Source: Scheffersomyces stipitis CBS 6054 (Eukaryota; Ascomycota; Pichiomycetes; Serinales; Debaryomycetaceae). From it: a stretch of DNA of 64,000 nucleotides. The notes beneath the pieces were generated by a model. That model was not told where the DNA came from, ran no database searches, and saw only the letters and a list, made by a program, of their open reading frames with translations. Both the position numbers and the translations under genes were made by a program. How positions within the stretch are numbered: position 1 is the first letter of the stretch; each line of letters opens with the position of its first letter. Of this stretch, positions 56,016 to 64,000 are shown piece after piece. The stretch is from NCBI RefSeq assembly GCF_000209165.1, contig NC_009046.1, positions 1,178,001 to 1,242,000 of the forward strand, given 5' to 3'.

Positions 56016-58418
56016 ATGTTGAGAGCTAGAACTGCTGTGAATAGCGGAGCTGCCCGGGCAGTCAGAACGTTGGCTACCTCGGCTTCTTCTCCTGTTTTCA
56101 ACTTCCCTGTACCTGAAGAGTATGTCTCGAGAACTCCTCCATACTCCAAGTTGGTGAGCAACTTGAACAAGGTGAACCAGATTTTCAACCACCAGCCGTT
56201 GACCTTGGCCGAGAAGATTCTCTACTCTCACTTGGTGGATCCAGAAGAGAGCTTGGCTGCTGCCAACGGGCTGACTGCTAATATCAGAGGGGAACAATAC
56301 TTGAAGTTGAACCCAGACAGAGTCGCTATGCAAGATGCTTCTGCACAGATGGCCCTCCTCCAGTTTATGACTTGTGGAATGGCTTCAACGGCCGTGCCAG
56401 CCTCTATCCACTGTGACCACTTGATTGTTGGCAAAGACGGTGCCGAAGAAGACTTGGTCAAATCCATTGCTACCAACAAGGAAGTGTTTGATTTCCTCCA
56501 GAGCTGTGGTGAAAAGTATGGTATCCAGTTCTGGGGCCCTGGCTCAGGTATCATCCATCAGATCGTGTTGGAGAATTTCTCTGTTCCCGGTTTAATGATG
56601 TTGGGTACCGACTCCCACACTCCCAACGCCGGAGGCTTGGGTGCTATTGCTATAGGTGTTGGTGGTGCTGACGCTGTGGATGCCTTGACAGGTACTCCAT
56701 GGGAGTTGAAGGCTCCTAAGATCTTGGGTGTCAAGCTCACTGGCCAGTTATCCGGCTGGTCGTCGCCAAAGGATGTTATCACTAAGTTGGCTGGTATCCT
56801 TACCGTCAGAGGGGGTACCGGGTACATTGTAGAGTACTTCGGTGAAGGTGTCCAGACCTTGTCATGTACCGGTATGGCCACAATCTGTAATATGGGAGCG
56901 GAAATTGGAGCCACGACGTCAACTTTCCCTTACCAGGATGCCCATAGAAGGTACTTGGTAGAAACCAACAGAGCTCCGATTGCCGAAGCTGCAGATGCCG
57001 TAAATAAACAAGTAGGCTTCCTTCAAGCTGACAAGGGTGCTGAATACGACAAGGTGGTTGAAATCAACCTCTCAGACTTGGAGCCTCACGTCAACGGGCC
57101 ATTCACGCCAGATTTGTCTACTCCCATTTCGCAGTTTGGTGCTGTAGCCCAGAAGGAAGGCTGGCCACTGACTGTGTCTGCTGGCTTGATCGGTTCCTGT
57201 ACCAACTCTTCGTACCAGGACATGTCTCGTGCTGTTTCGATTATCAAACAGGCTGAAGCAGTAGGATTAAAACCCAAAATCCCCTTCTTTGTCACTCCAG
57301 GTTCTGAGCAGATCAGAGCTACCATTGAGAGAGACGGCTTGATTGACACCTTTGAGAAGAACGGTGCCATAGTCTTGGCCAACGCCTGTGGACCATGTAT
57401 TGGCCAATGGGACAGAACCGATGTACCCAAGACCTCCACTGAGACCAACGCCATCTTCACGTCATTCAACAGAAACTTCCGTGCCAGAAACGATGGTAAC
57501 AGAAACACCATGAACTTCTTGACATCGCCAGATATGGTTACCGCAATGATCTACTCTGGTGACGTCAACTACAACCCCATCACTGATTCTATCAAGTTGG
57601 AAAATGGGGAAGAGTTCAAGTTCCAGCCTCCTCAAGGTGAAGAATTACCTCTGCATGGATTCATCAAGGGCCGTGAGCAGTTCTATCCCGAAGCTTCACC
57701 AAAACCCAAGCCTGAAGTCTCAGTCAACGTCTCTCCAGAGTCCGACAGATTACAGTTGTTGGAACCATTTTTGCCCTGGTCTGGTGAAGAGTTGTCTACT
57801 AATGTATTGTTGAAGGTAGAAGGCAAATGTACCACAGATCATATCTCTGCCGCCGGTGCATGGTTAAAGTACAAGGGACATTTGGAAAACATTTCCTACA
57901 ACACGTTGATCGGTGCTGTAAATAAGGAAACCGGTGAAGTAAACAAGGCCTACGACTTGAACGGAGACCTGTACAGCATTCCCGAGCTTATGATTAAGTG
58001 GAAGGAAGAAGCCAGACCCTGGGTTGTTGTAGCAGAGCACAATTATGGTGAAGGTTCAGCCAGAGAACATGCAGCTTTGTCTCCTAAATTCCTTGGTGGC
58101 TCGATCATCTTGGTCAAGTCGTTTGCCAGAATCCACGAGACCAACTTGAAGAAGCAGGGTATGTTGCCTTTGACTTTTGCTGACGAAGCCGACTACGACA
58201 AGATTTCATCTGGAGACCTTTTGACCACTGTCGATTTGAAGGACATGATAGCCAAGAACGGCAACAATGGTGGTGTCTTGACAGTCAAGGTCACCAAGAA
58301 GGACGGTTCTACTTTTGACATCTTGTGTAAGCACACCATGTCCAAGGACCAAGTGGATTTCTTCAAAGCTGGTTCAGCCATCAACCACATTGGTAACTTG
58401 AAAAGAGCACAAGCCTGA
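56016..58418 (+). CDS. ACO2: Mitochondrial aconitase-family protein Aco2 (homocitrate dehydratase, lysine pathway)
   Basis: An 800-residue protein with an N-terminal mitochondrial presequence (MLRARTAVNSGAARAVRTLA). The Fe-S ligands are Cys395 (GSCTNSSY), Cys458 and Cys461 (ACGPCIGQW). Signature segments include GTDSHTPNAGGLGAIAIGVGGADAVDA and TTDHISAAGAWLKYKGHLENIS. Many segments match S. cerevisiae Aco2 rather than Aco1: LAEKILYSHLVDPEES, MQDASAQMALLQFMT, STFPYQDAH, NRNTMNFLTSP and LLKVEGKCTTDHIS. Aco2 converts homocitrate to homoaconitate in alpha-aminoadipate lysine biosynthesis. Gcn4-type sites upstream agree. Convergent with VMA2. Confidence 0.92.
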   Translation: MLRARTAVNSGAARAVRTLATSASSPVFNFPVPEEYVSRTPPYSKLVSNLNKVNQIFNHQPLTLAEKILYSHLVDPEESLAAANGLTANIRGEQYLKLNPDRVAMQDASAQMALLQFMTCGMASTAVPASIHCDHLIVGKDGAEEDLVKSIATNKEVFDFLQSCGEKYGIQFWGPGSGIIHQIVLENFSVPGLMMLGTDSHTPNAGGLGAIAIGVGGADAVDALTGTPWELKAPKILGVKLTGQLSGWSSPKDVITKLAGILTVRGGTGYIVEYFGEGVQTLSCTGMATICNMGAEIGATTSTFPYQDAHRRYLVETNRAPIAEAADAVNKQVGFLQADKGAEYDKVVEINLSDLEPHVNGPFTPDLSTPISQFGAVAQKEGWPLTVSAGLIGSCTNSSYQDMSRAVSIIKQAEAVGLKPKIPFFVTPGSEQIRATIERDGLIDTFEKNGAIVLANACGPCIGQWDRTDVPKTSTETNAIFTSFNRNFRARNDGNRNTMNFLTSPDMVTAMIYSGDVNYNPITDSIKLENGEEFKFQPPQGEELPLHGFIKGREQFYPEASPKPKPEVSVNVSPESDRLQLLEPFLPWSGEELSTNVLLKVEGKCTTDHISAAGAWLKYKGHLENISYNTLIGAVNKETGEVNKAYDLNGDLYSIPELMIKWKEEARPWVVVAEHNYGEGSAREHAALSPKFLGGSIILVKSFARIHETNLKKQGMLPLTFADEADYDKISSGDLLTTVDLKDMIAKNGNNGGVLTVKVTKKDGSTFDILCKHTMSKDQVDFFKAGSAINHIGNLKRAQA

Positions 58419-58836
58419 TAACACAAACCTTTTATAACATAGCATTCTTTATTTAGTTCAACAATACTGTTGGCTATGTCAGCAGTCAATTATTTATAAA
58501 AATAATACTCCAAACAATTATCCACTCGATATATAATCTACAATACAACATTAATTCGATGTAACAATAATATTAAATCGATATATCTACAATCATGTTA
58601 TCTACATTAATATGAAATCGATAATGTTTATAATGGCAATAGTAAGATCGTTAATGAGTATTGCGAATTGGAACGACAATTCCGTCAAGAAATAAAAATG
58701 GCGATGGACAAAAATGTTAAATACGACTGCGGCTAGTGAAAGCTGACAAAGTCAAACAACAGTTAGATGATGATGATTCTAATGATGAAATGAATAGCTG
58801 AGAAAAGCAATAATAACTAAGCGATCTTTCTTTTTA
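58419..58836. other. 3' intergenic region ACO2 / VMA2
   Basis: About 420 bp between convergent genes, with several TCGAT-containing AT-rich stretches (58557-58622) resembling a loose repeat. Nothing else is seen. Confidence 0.4.
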
Positions 58837-60363
58837 TCAGGCGTCAATCAAGTCGTGGGACTTGTCTGCGTCTTCTTCTTCATCATCCTCCTGTTCCCTT
58901 TCTCTTTCGTAGAACTCGTTCAAGATCTTAGGACTAATTCTGTTCAACAATTCCTTGGGGTAGATTCTCAACAACGACCAGGCCAAGTCTAACGACTCGA
59001 AAATGGATCTGTTTTCGTAGGCTCCCTGGGAGATGAAGTTCTTTTCAAACTTCTCCAAGAATTCTAACGACAACTTGTCTTCGTTAGACAAGGCTTCCTC
59101 ACCAACGACTGCTTTCATTGCAGCGGCGTCTCTACCAATGGCGTATTTGGCATACAACTGGTTAGAAACATCACCGTGGTCCTTTCTAGTCATACCTTCA
59201 CCAATTGCAGACTTCATCAAACGAGACAAAGATGGTAACACGTTGATAGGAGGATAGATTCCTCTGTTGTGCAATTGTCTGTCGATAGAGATCTGACCTT
59301 CAGTGATATAACCAGTCAAATCAGGAATAGGATGGGTAATATCGTCGTTAGGCATAGTCAAGATAGGCACCTGGGTGATGGAACCGTTTCTGCCTTCAAC
59401 TCTACCAGCTCTTTCGTAGATAGTAGACAAATCGGTGTACATGTAACCGGGATAACCTCTTCTACCAGGGACTTCTTCTCTAGCAGCAGAGACTTCTCTC
59501 AATGCATCAGCATATGAGGACATATCCGTCAAGATAGTCAAGACATGTCTCTCAGTTTGGTAGGCCAAATATTCAGCGGTAGTTAAAGCCAAACGAGGCG
59601 TAATGATTCTTTCAATGGTTGGATCGTTGGCCAAGTTCAAGAACAACGAAGTTCTTTCTAAGGACCCGTTTTCCTCGAAATCTTGCTTGAAGAAACGGGA
59701 TGTTTCCAAGTTCACACCCATAGCAGCAAAGACAATGGAGAAATTCTCTTCATGACCGTCGTGAACGTCTTTGGTAGGTCTAACCAAACCGGCTTGTCTA
59801 CAGATTTGAGCGGCGATTTCGTTGTGAGGCAAACCAGAAGCAGAGAAAATAGGAATCTTCTGGCCTCTGGCGATGGAATTCATGGTATCGATGGCAGAGA
59901 TACCGGTAGAGATCATTTCTTCTGGGTAGATACGGGCAAAAGGATTGATTGGAGAACCGTTAATGTCCAAGTAGTCTTCGGCAAAGATCTTGGGGCCCTT
60001 ATCGATCGGTCTACCGGAACCATCAAAGATTCTTCCAAGCATATCCTCAGAAACAGCAATCTTCAAGTTCTCGCCGGTGAACTCAACACGGGTCTTTTTG
60101 ACATCGATACCGGAAGTACCTTCGAAAACTTGGACAATAGCCTTAGATCCTCTGACTTCCAAAACTTGCCCCTGTCTGATGGAGCCGTCTGGCAAAGTCA
60201 AGTTGACAATCTCGTTGTAACGGGGAAACTTGACATTGTCCAAAATCACCAAGGGCCCATTGACACCTCCAACGGTGTTGTACTTGATTCTGGGCTTGAT
60301 TTTGAACCCCTGGGTGACGGCTCTTTTGTTCAACTCGAACAATTCCTGGTCAGTGAGAGACAT
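58837..60363 (-). CDS. VMA2: Vacuolar H+-ATPase subunit B (V1)
   Basis: A 508-residue protein (S. cerevisiae Vma2 is 517). The start is the ATG at 60363 ([11 protein letters not shown]); the frame runs further upstream only through a TTG. Diagnostic segments are [21 protein letters not shown]-type [100 protein letters not shown] and [14 protein letters not shown]. As in all B subunits the P-loop is replaced (SASGLPHNE), so nucleotide binding is non-catalytic. The C-terminus is acidic. It forms the A3B3 head of the pump that acidifies the vacuole. The sequence is highly conserved and shows strong codon bias. Confidence 0.96.
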   Translation of the reverse strand: MSLTDQELFELNKRAVTQGFKIKPRIKYNTVGGVNGPLVILDNVKFPRYNEIVNLTLPDGSIRQGQVLEVRGSKAIVQVFEGTSGIDVKKTRVEFTGENLKIAVSEDMLGRIFDGSGRPIDKGPKIFAEDYLDINGSPINPFARIYPEEMISTGISAIDTMNSIARGQKIPIFSASGLPHNEIAAQICRQAGLVRPTKDVHDGHEENFSIVFAAMGVNLETSRFFKQDFEENGSLERTSLFLNLANDPTIERIITPRLALTTAEYLAYQTERHVLTILTDMSSYADALREVSAAREEVPGRRGYPGYMYTDLSTIYERAGRVEGRNGSITQVPILTMPNDDITHPIPDLTGYITEGQISIDRQLHNRGIYPPINVLPSLSRLMKSAIGEGMTRKDHGDVSNQLYAKYAIGRDAAAMKAVVGEEALSNEDKLSLEFLEKFEKNFISQGAYENRSIFESLDLAWSLLRIYPKELLNRISPKILNEFYEREREQEDDEEEDADKSHDLIDA

Positions 60364-61081
60364 GGCTGCAAATGTAGTGGAAAATGTGGAAAGAAGTGAA
60401 AAGACTTCTGAGAAATTGTCTCTATTCAATCTTATCTATGTGAAGGGGGTCGTTGACTTTTCTAATTGGCCTGGAGTTTACGCGCAGAGGACAGAGAGTT
60501 ACGCGCGGGATGAGCGTTTCGCTGGAATGGCTGGGCTGAGATGGACGGGAAGGTGGTGATGTTTTGGACCTAAATGGTGCAATTGAGTATTGAAAGCTGG
60601 ATATTCTATCGACTACAGTGGTTAGAGTGGACGAAAGAAGTTTAGAGGGAAAAACTGTCCAATTGCATGAATTACAACGCTCTTCTGAAAAGTCGTGGTA
60701 CTGTAATTGGCACTATCTGGTAGATAATTAATTTATCTGTAGCCATGCGCGCTCATTGGAGCTTAACTGGGAGACTGAGTAGAGAGGCTAAGTATGAGTC
60801 TCGGTGTATATTCTCTAGATTTATAGTATCTCACTTGAAAGAGACATACGGCTTAGGGCCTTGCCATATAGAACAAGTTTGAAATTATGGAAGGTTCATA
60901 TAAACGGGAAGCCATTAAATATTGTATTTTTGTAATTCCATGCCTTCTCTTTACCAGATTCTCATATAACTTGCCCCAACAATAAATGTATTTGTACCAC
61001 GTAGTCGTCACCACTCTCTTAAATGCTATATTAGATACCCATACTCTCTAGTATTATACTCTATTTACAAGAAACCCATTA
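60364..61081. other. Upstream region of VMA2
   Basis: About 720 bp between the VMA2 start and the stop of the next minus-strand gene. TTACGCGC occurs twice, at 60478-60485 and 60499-60506, 21 bp apart and 115-145 bp before the ATG, suggesting paired binding of one factor. No ORF is convincing. Confidence 0.45.
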
Positions 61082-62677
61082 CTAAAACATTTTGCTCACC
61101 ACATCCCAGTCATCTAGCTGCATCTTGGCCTGGTTCGCTATAAGATCGCTCAAGTTCATGTCCATCAAGATCGACGGAGGGTTGATGCCCAGTTTCTTCA
61201 GTCGTGGCCCTGTCTTGATGAGCTGCTTGTACACCTTGTCCAGAAGCTTCTTGAGCTCTACAACGTCTAGGTTCTCTTCTTCACTGTCTGTTGGCGAAGT
61301 CTCAGCTATGACATTCCTTTCGTCTGTCTCAAGCTGTGAAAGCTTAGACTCAAACAATTTGTCTAGTCCATATACTTTCTCTAGGATGGCTTCAAAGCTA
61401 CAAACAGAATCGTCTTCTTCTGTTTGTCTTTCAAGAGTCATCAGATAGAAGAAAAACTGGAAATTGGCCACGATTTTGGCGACTACAAGTACAAACTTCA
61501 AGAACTCCGGGATTGTTACCTTTTTGAACGGTTTGTTGAGGATTCTATGCGGTATTATGATAAACCTTTTGCTAGATGAAGACTTTCCAGAAGTCTTAGA
61601 AGGAGATATAGATCGTTCTTTGAACACAGGAATATCTGATGTTGGCTCAGGAGTCCTTTTCAACAGCGCCCTTCGCTGCGAATTGATCGTCTTAGAAGAC
61701 AACGGCAATTTAATTTCGGCTCCTAACTTGATTATTCGTTCTATGTTTCCATTTTCATCAGCAGTCGGCTCTACACTTACTCTTCGTTCTATTGGATCTG
61801 GCGGATCATCGAAATCCTTTTCATCAATACCAATCATCTGGTTCTCCTTGTGTTTTATTGAATCGAAGAAATCGCTAGATGGAAGATATATTGCAAGTTC
61901 TGCCAAATACGGAAGTCTGGTATTGAACAACTCAGATAAGTTCTTCTGCAACACAATCAAATTTTCAAGAAATTGGTTAATAGACAAAACTCCAAGACTC
62001 AAAAACGTCTCCATCTTCAAAATTGGCTGGAAATGAAAGAGCAAGTCTCTATGGGAACTTCGCGAAAAAGTCACTTCCTTCAACACCTTGAAGTTCTTAA
62101 ACTGGAGCTTGAGTGCCTGCCGCCTCACCTGACTGATTTTATTTGTACGATACTCGGCAATAGCAGACTCAGACTCCCTTTGAGCTTCGGCAAACATTAC
62201 TTCCAAATGGCTCTTCTTTTCAGCAAGTATCTGTTGCACATGTGTTTTTTTTGCTACCGTTTTTTCGATTTCTTCAGCAACTCGTACTTTTTTTAGAGTC
62301 AAGAACTGGGTAGATCGCTTTAAAGCGTTGTTCTTCATTGCCAAATTCATCATGGCAAGCTTGTTCAACTGAAGTGACAAAGCTGCAATAGAATTCATAG
62401 TTGGAGGCGTACTACCCTCACTAGCCATCACCATATCGTCGTACAATTTTGCCGCAATTTGAAGTGAATCTTCTTGGACGTCATGCAAAACATCTGCCAA
62501 CTCAAATATATCATTTATCTGGTCTCTGGCTGCCTCGCTGGTGGTTTCTGTTTGCAGAACTCGCTTCTGCCAGTATTGGATTTCTCCATCTATCTCTTTA
62601 TCTAAGTAGGAAGTCGGTTGTGAGGGCTGCGATTTCGGAATGGTCTCGTATCGAGTCTTATAGAAGTACGATGACAT
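61082..62677 (-). CDS. Coiled-coil protein, probably Atg14/Vps38 (UVRAG) family
   Basis: A 531-residue protein from the ATG at 62677 (MSSYFYKTRYETIPK); the frame upstream is open but begins with TTG. Residues 20-220 are helical with coiled-coil character (EEIEKTVAKKTHVQQILAEKKSHLEVMFAEAQRES). A later hydrophobic region (ETFLSLGVLSINQFLENLIVLQ, then RLPYLAELAIYLPSSDFFDSI) and a further one after a polar insert (IPHRILNKPF, then IPEFLKFVLVVAKIVANFQFFF) match the layout of the Atg14/UVRAG domain, where a membrane-binding C-terminal half follows the coiled coils. Such proteins define the autophagy or endosomal forms of the Vps34 PI3-kinase complex. The family call is from pattern only. The CxxC of Atg14 is not visible, which favours Vps38. 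The middle is a variable insert rich in S, K and E. Confidence 0.5.
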   Translation of the reverse strand: MSSYFYKTRYETIPKSQPSQPTSYLDKEIDGEIQYWQKRVLQTETTSEAARDQINDIFELADVLHDVQEDSLQIAAKLYDDMVMASEGSTPPTMNSIAALSLQLNKLAMMNLAMKNNALKRSTQFLTLKKVRVAEEIEKTVAKKTHVQQILAEKKSHLEVMFAEAQRESESAIAEYRTNKISQVRRQALKLQFKNFKVLKEVTFSRSSHRDLLFHFQPILKMETFLSLGVLSINQFLENLIVLQKNLSELFNTRLPYLAELAIYLPSSDFFDSIKHKENQMIGIDEKDFDDPPDPIERRVSVEPTADENGNIERIIKLGAEIKLPLSSKTINSQRRALLKRTPEPTSDIPVFKERSISPSKTSGKSSSSKRFIIIPHRILNKPFKKVTIPEFLKFVLVVAKIVANFQFFFYLMTLERQTEEDDSVCSFEAILEKVYGLDKLFESKLSQLETDERNVIAETSPTDSEEENLDVVELKKLLDKVYKQLIKTGPRLKKLGINPPSILMDMNLSDLIANQAKMQLDDWDVVSKMF

Positions 62678-63745
62678 GCTGCATGTCGTCAGAAAGAAGT
62701 GACTGGAAATCCGAAACAAAATGAAGACTTCAAGACCCACAAGTATATTTATATTTCTAAGGTAAAATGCATAGAAACGCAACTAAAACGATAAGGTATG
62801 ATAATGGTATATACACGACCAGAGATAGTGGGAAGAACCCTGAATAAGCCAATGGAAATGGGCAATGGAGACAGACAAAAGATATAACAGCATAAGGAAA
62901 TAGCCTTTAACTTGCAATTATATTATTGACCATTTCGTTTGCATAATTACTAAAACAGAAAGCAGGCAAAAAAGTACAAAACCACTGGCAAGTCTCTTGT
63001 AAGATTACGGAAATACTGGATCTCCATTGTTGTAGGTGTAGATTACAGTGTATGGCCAGACAAATTGGTATTTGAACAAGATACAAGATCCAATCCCAGC
63101 AGACTTGGGATTCTATCAGGAGATACCGCAAATCGGTATTCACGGATGCCTTCTTGTATACCACTACCATTTTCAAGAAACTCACGTGACATAAATAGTG
63201 GTTGCACTCCGGTTTCCTTCCTGCCCTGCAATACGATTGCTGAATGACCCAAGCGGGATTCCCATGCGTTTATTTTCTGGATGTGGAACAGTTTCCGGGA
63301 TTCCATATCTAGACGTCGTTCGTGTTTCATCTATTCAGCCTCACATCTTGCTACCGGTTCACCGAAACCACACCTCAGCAGCGCGGTACGGCGTTCACAT
63401 GCTCAAAACGGCAATTTGCGTCGCACTTTAGAGAGCATTTCGGCTACTCCTGCACACTTCCAAACCCCATAGTTGCAGAACGACTTCTGTAAATCTTACA
63501 GTTTTGGCAACGGAATTATACTGAATATTTTATAAATATGTTCTTCTTTTTCCAAAAGGTGAAGATCGAAATTCTCAGTGAATCTTTTTTTTTTCGCAAC
63601 CTAAACACGAGATCATATATGATACCATTATATCTATAACATATTCATCAGATTGTACTAGATAAGGTCTAACAACAACCGGACTACTTCACGCAAACAA
63701 AGCTGTTTGACATTGCTTCACTGTATACCACAGCCGTATAGTGTA
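62678..63745. other. Divergent intergenic region, 1.1 kb
   Basis: Shared upstream region. A TCACGTGA box is at 63183-63190. An ATG-started 95-codon frame on the minus strand (63043-63330) has no recognisable product and is not accepted. A poly-T/poly-A tract lies at 63585-63595. Confidence 0.4.
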
Positions 63746-64000
63746 ATGTCGCTCCTAGGAGTAAAAAGCTCTATCTCCCTCGACTTGAAGCAGCCACTCA
63801 ATGACTGTGCTCCTGTAAGAATTGCCTTGTTGGGAGGCCCTCGATCTGGGAAGACTTCTACAATTTCAAAGTTAACTGCTGATACTTTCAACGATACCTA
63901 CTATCCCACTCATAGTATCAACCCCGTTCTTTTCCATTACAAAGCTCTGTCGTTTCTTCCTAGACTCATTCTTGACGAAACGGAACCTGAAAATAGCCTT
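63746..64000 (+). CDS. Small-GTPase-like P-loop protein, 5' part only
   Basis: A frame opens with ATG at 63746 and continues off the right edge, so 85 residues are visible. After a 24-residue leader comes RIALLGGPRSGKTS, a Walker A loop (GxxxxGKT with GGPRSGKT), then LTADTFNDTYYPTHSINP, which resembles the switch I region of Ras-superfamily GTPases (YxPT). This suggests a Ras-like or Rab-like small GTPase, but the loop GGPRSGKT is not a common one, so it may be a divergent fungal member. The downstream part (DTAG, NKxD) is not in the window. Confidence 0.6.
   Translation, partial: MSLLGVKSSISLDLKQPLNDCAPVRIALLGGPRSGKTSTISKLTADTFNDTYYPTHSINPVLFHYKALSFLPRLILDETEPENSL

Noticed and set aside
59683..60399. 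238-codon plus-strand frame opposite VMA2
   Set aside because: It lies wholly antisense to a highly conserved gene with strong codon bias, which creates long shadow frames. Its product has no recognisable feature.
60364..60429. N-terminal extension of VMA2 to 60429
   Set aside because: Begins with TTG. The ATG at 60363 matches the known start of V-ATPase B subunits.
61464..62036. 190-codon plus-strand frame opposite the Atg14/Vps38-like gene
   Set aside because: Antisense shadow; the minus-strand frame is longer and has coiled-coil and family-like segments.
63043..63330. ATG-started 95-codon minus-strand frame between the last two genes
   Set aside because: No recognisable product, and it lies in a short divergent promoter region; could be chance.
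1..64000. CRISPR arrays, bacterial operons, phage or virus genes
   Set aside because: Nothing of the kind is present. Gene structure, tRNA intron and protein families are those of a yeast nuclear genome.

Overview
The window is nuclear DNA of an ascomycete yeast, most likely a CUG-Ser (CTG-clade) species and probably Scheffersomyces (Pichia) stipitis. The genes are compact and intronless, transcribed from both strands, and match budding-yeast proteins end to end. The tRNA genes are eukaryotic, and one has an intron. I found no in-frame CTG among the many leucine codons of the sugar-transporter gene, and an in-frame CTG in BCS1 sits where I recall serine in S. cerevisiae. A secreted GH115 alpha-glucuronidase beside a Xut1-like sugar transporter fits a hemicellulose-using xylose yeast. 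The species is an inference; no database was searched.

Layout. 1-14 kb: the 3' end of a Ser/Asn/Gln-rich protein, UBP2 (deubiquitinase), BCS1 (complex III assembly), a CENP-W/Wip1-like histone-fold protein, ADP1 (ABC transporter) and a Fus3/Kss1-type MAP kinase. 14-25 kb: two identical tRNA-Ser(AGA) genes, VPS75, a Gyp6-like TBC protein, ELF1 and a large leucine-rich protein with a PP1-docking RVAF motif. 25-29 kb: a 4.4-kb gene-poor stretch leading to the transporter (XUT1-like) at 29.2 kb. 31-33 kb: tandem repeats, a possible solo LTR, tRNA-Val(AAC) and a 39-codon gene that looks like an a-factor mating-pheromone precursor. 34-40 kb: an unknown protein, a DUF2470 membrane protein, a rhodanese, SPC25 and ISC1. 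42-50 kb: YOR1 and the GH115 glucuronidase, convergent. 52-64 kb: tRNA-Pro(TGG) with a 37-nt intron, LCL2, RNH1, ACO2, VMA2, an Atg14/Vps38-type coiled-coil protein and the start of a small-GTPase-like protein.

The most interesting object is the small gene at 32876-32995 on the minus strand. Its product ends in the CaaX box CVIV and has a short S/T/K/D/N-rich pro-region like yeast a-factor precursors. It has a TATA box about 75 bp upstream. About 295 bp upstream lies a perfect CCTAATTAGG Mcm1 palindrome flanked by CATTG/ACAAT cores, the layout expected of a Candida-type a-specific gene. The pheromone-type MAP kinase is in the same window, though unlinked in function by position alone.

Other links are metabolic. 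The GH115 enzyme would remove (methyl)glucuronic acid from xylan and the transporter would import the released sugar; both promoters carry Mig1-like SYGGGG sites. ACO2 (lysine pathway) has Gcn4-type TGAGTCA/TGACTC sites upstream. The YOR1 promoter has a perfect TCCACGGA pleiotropic-drug-response-like palindrome.
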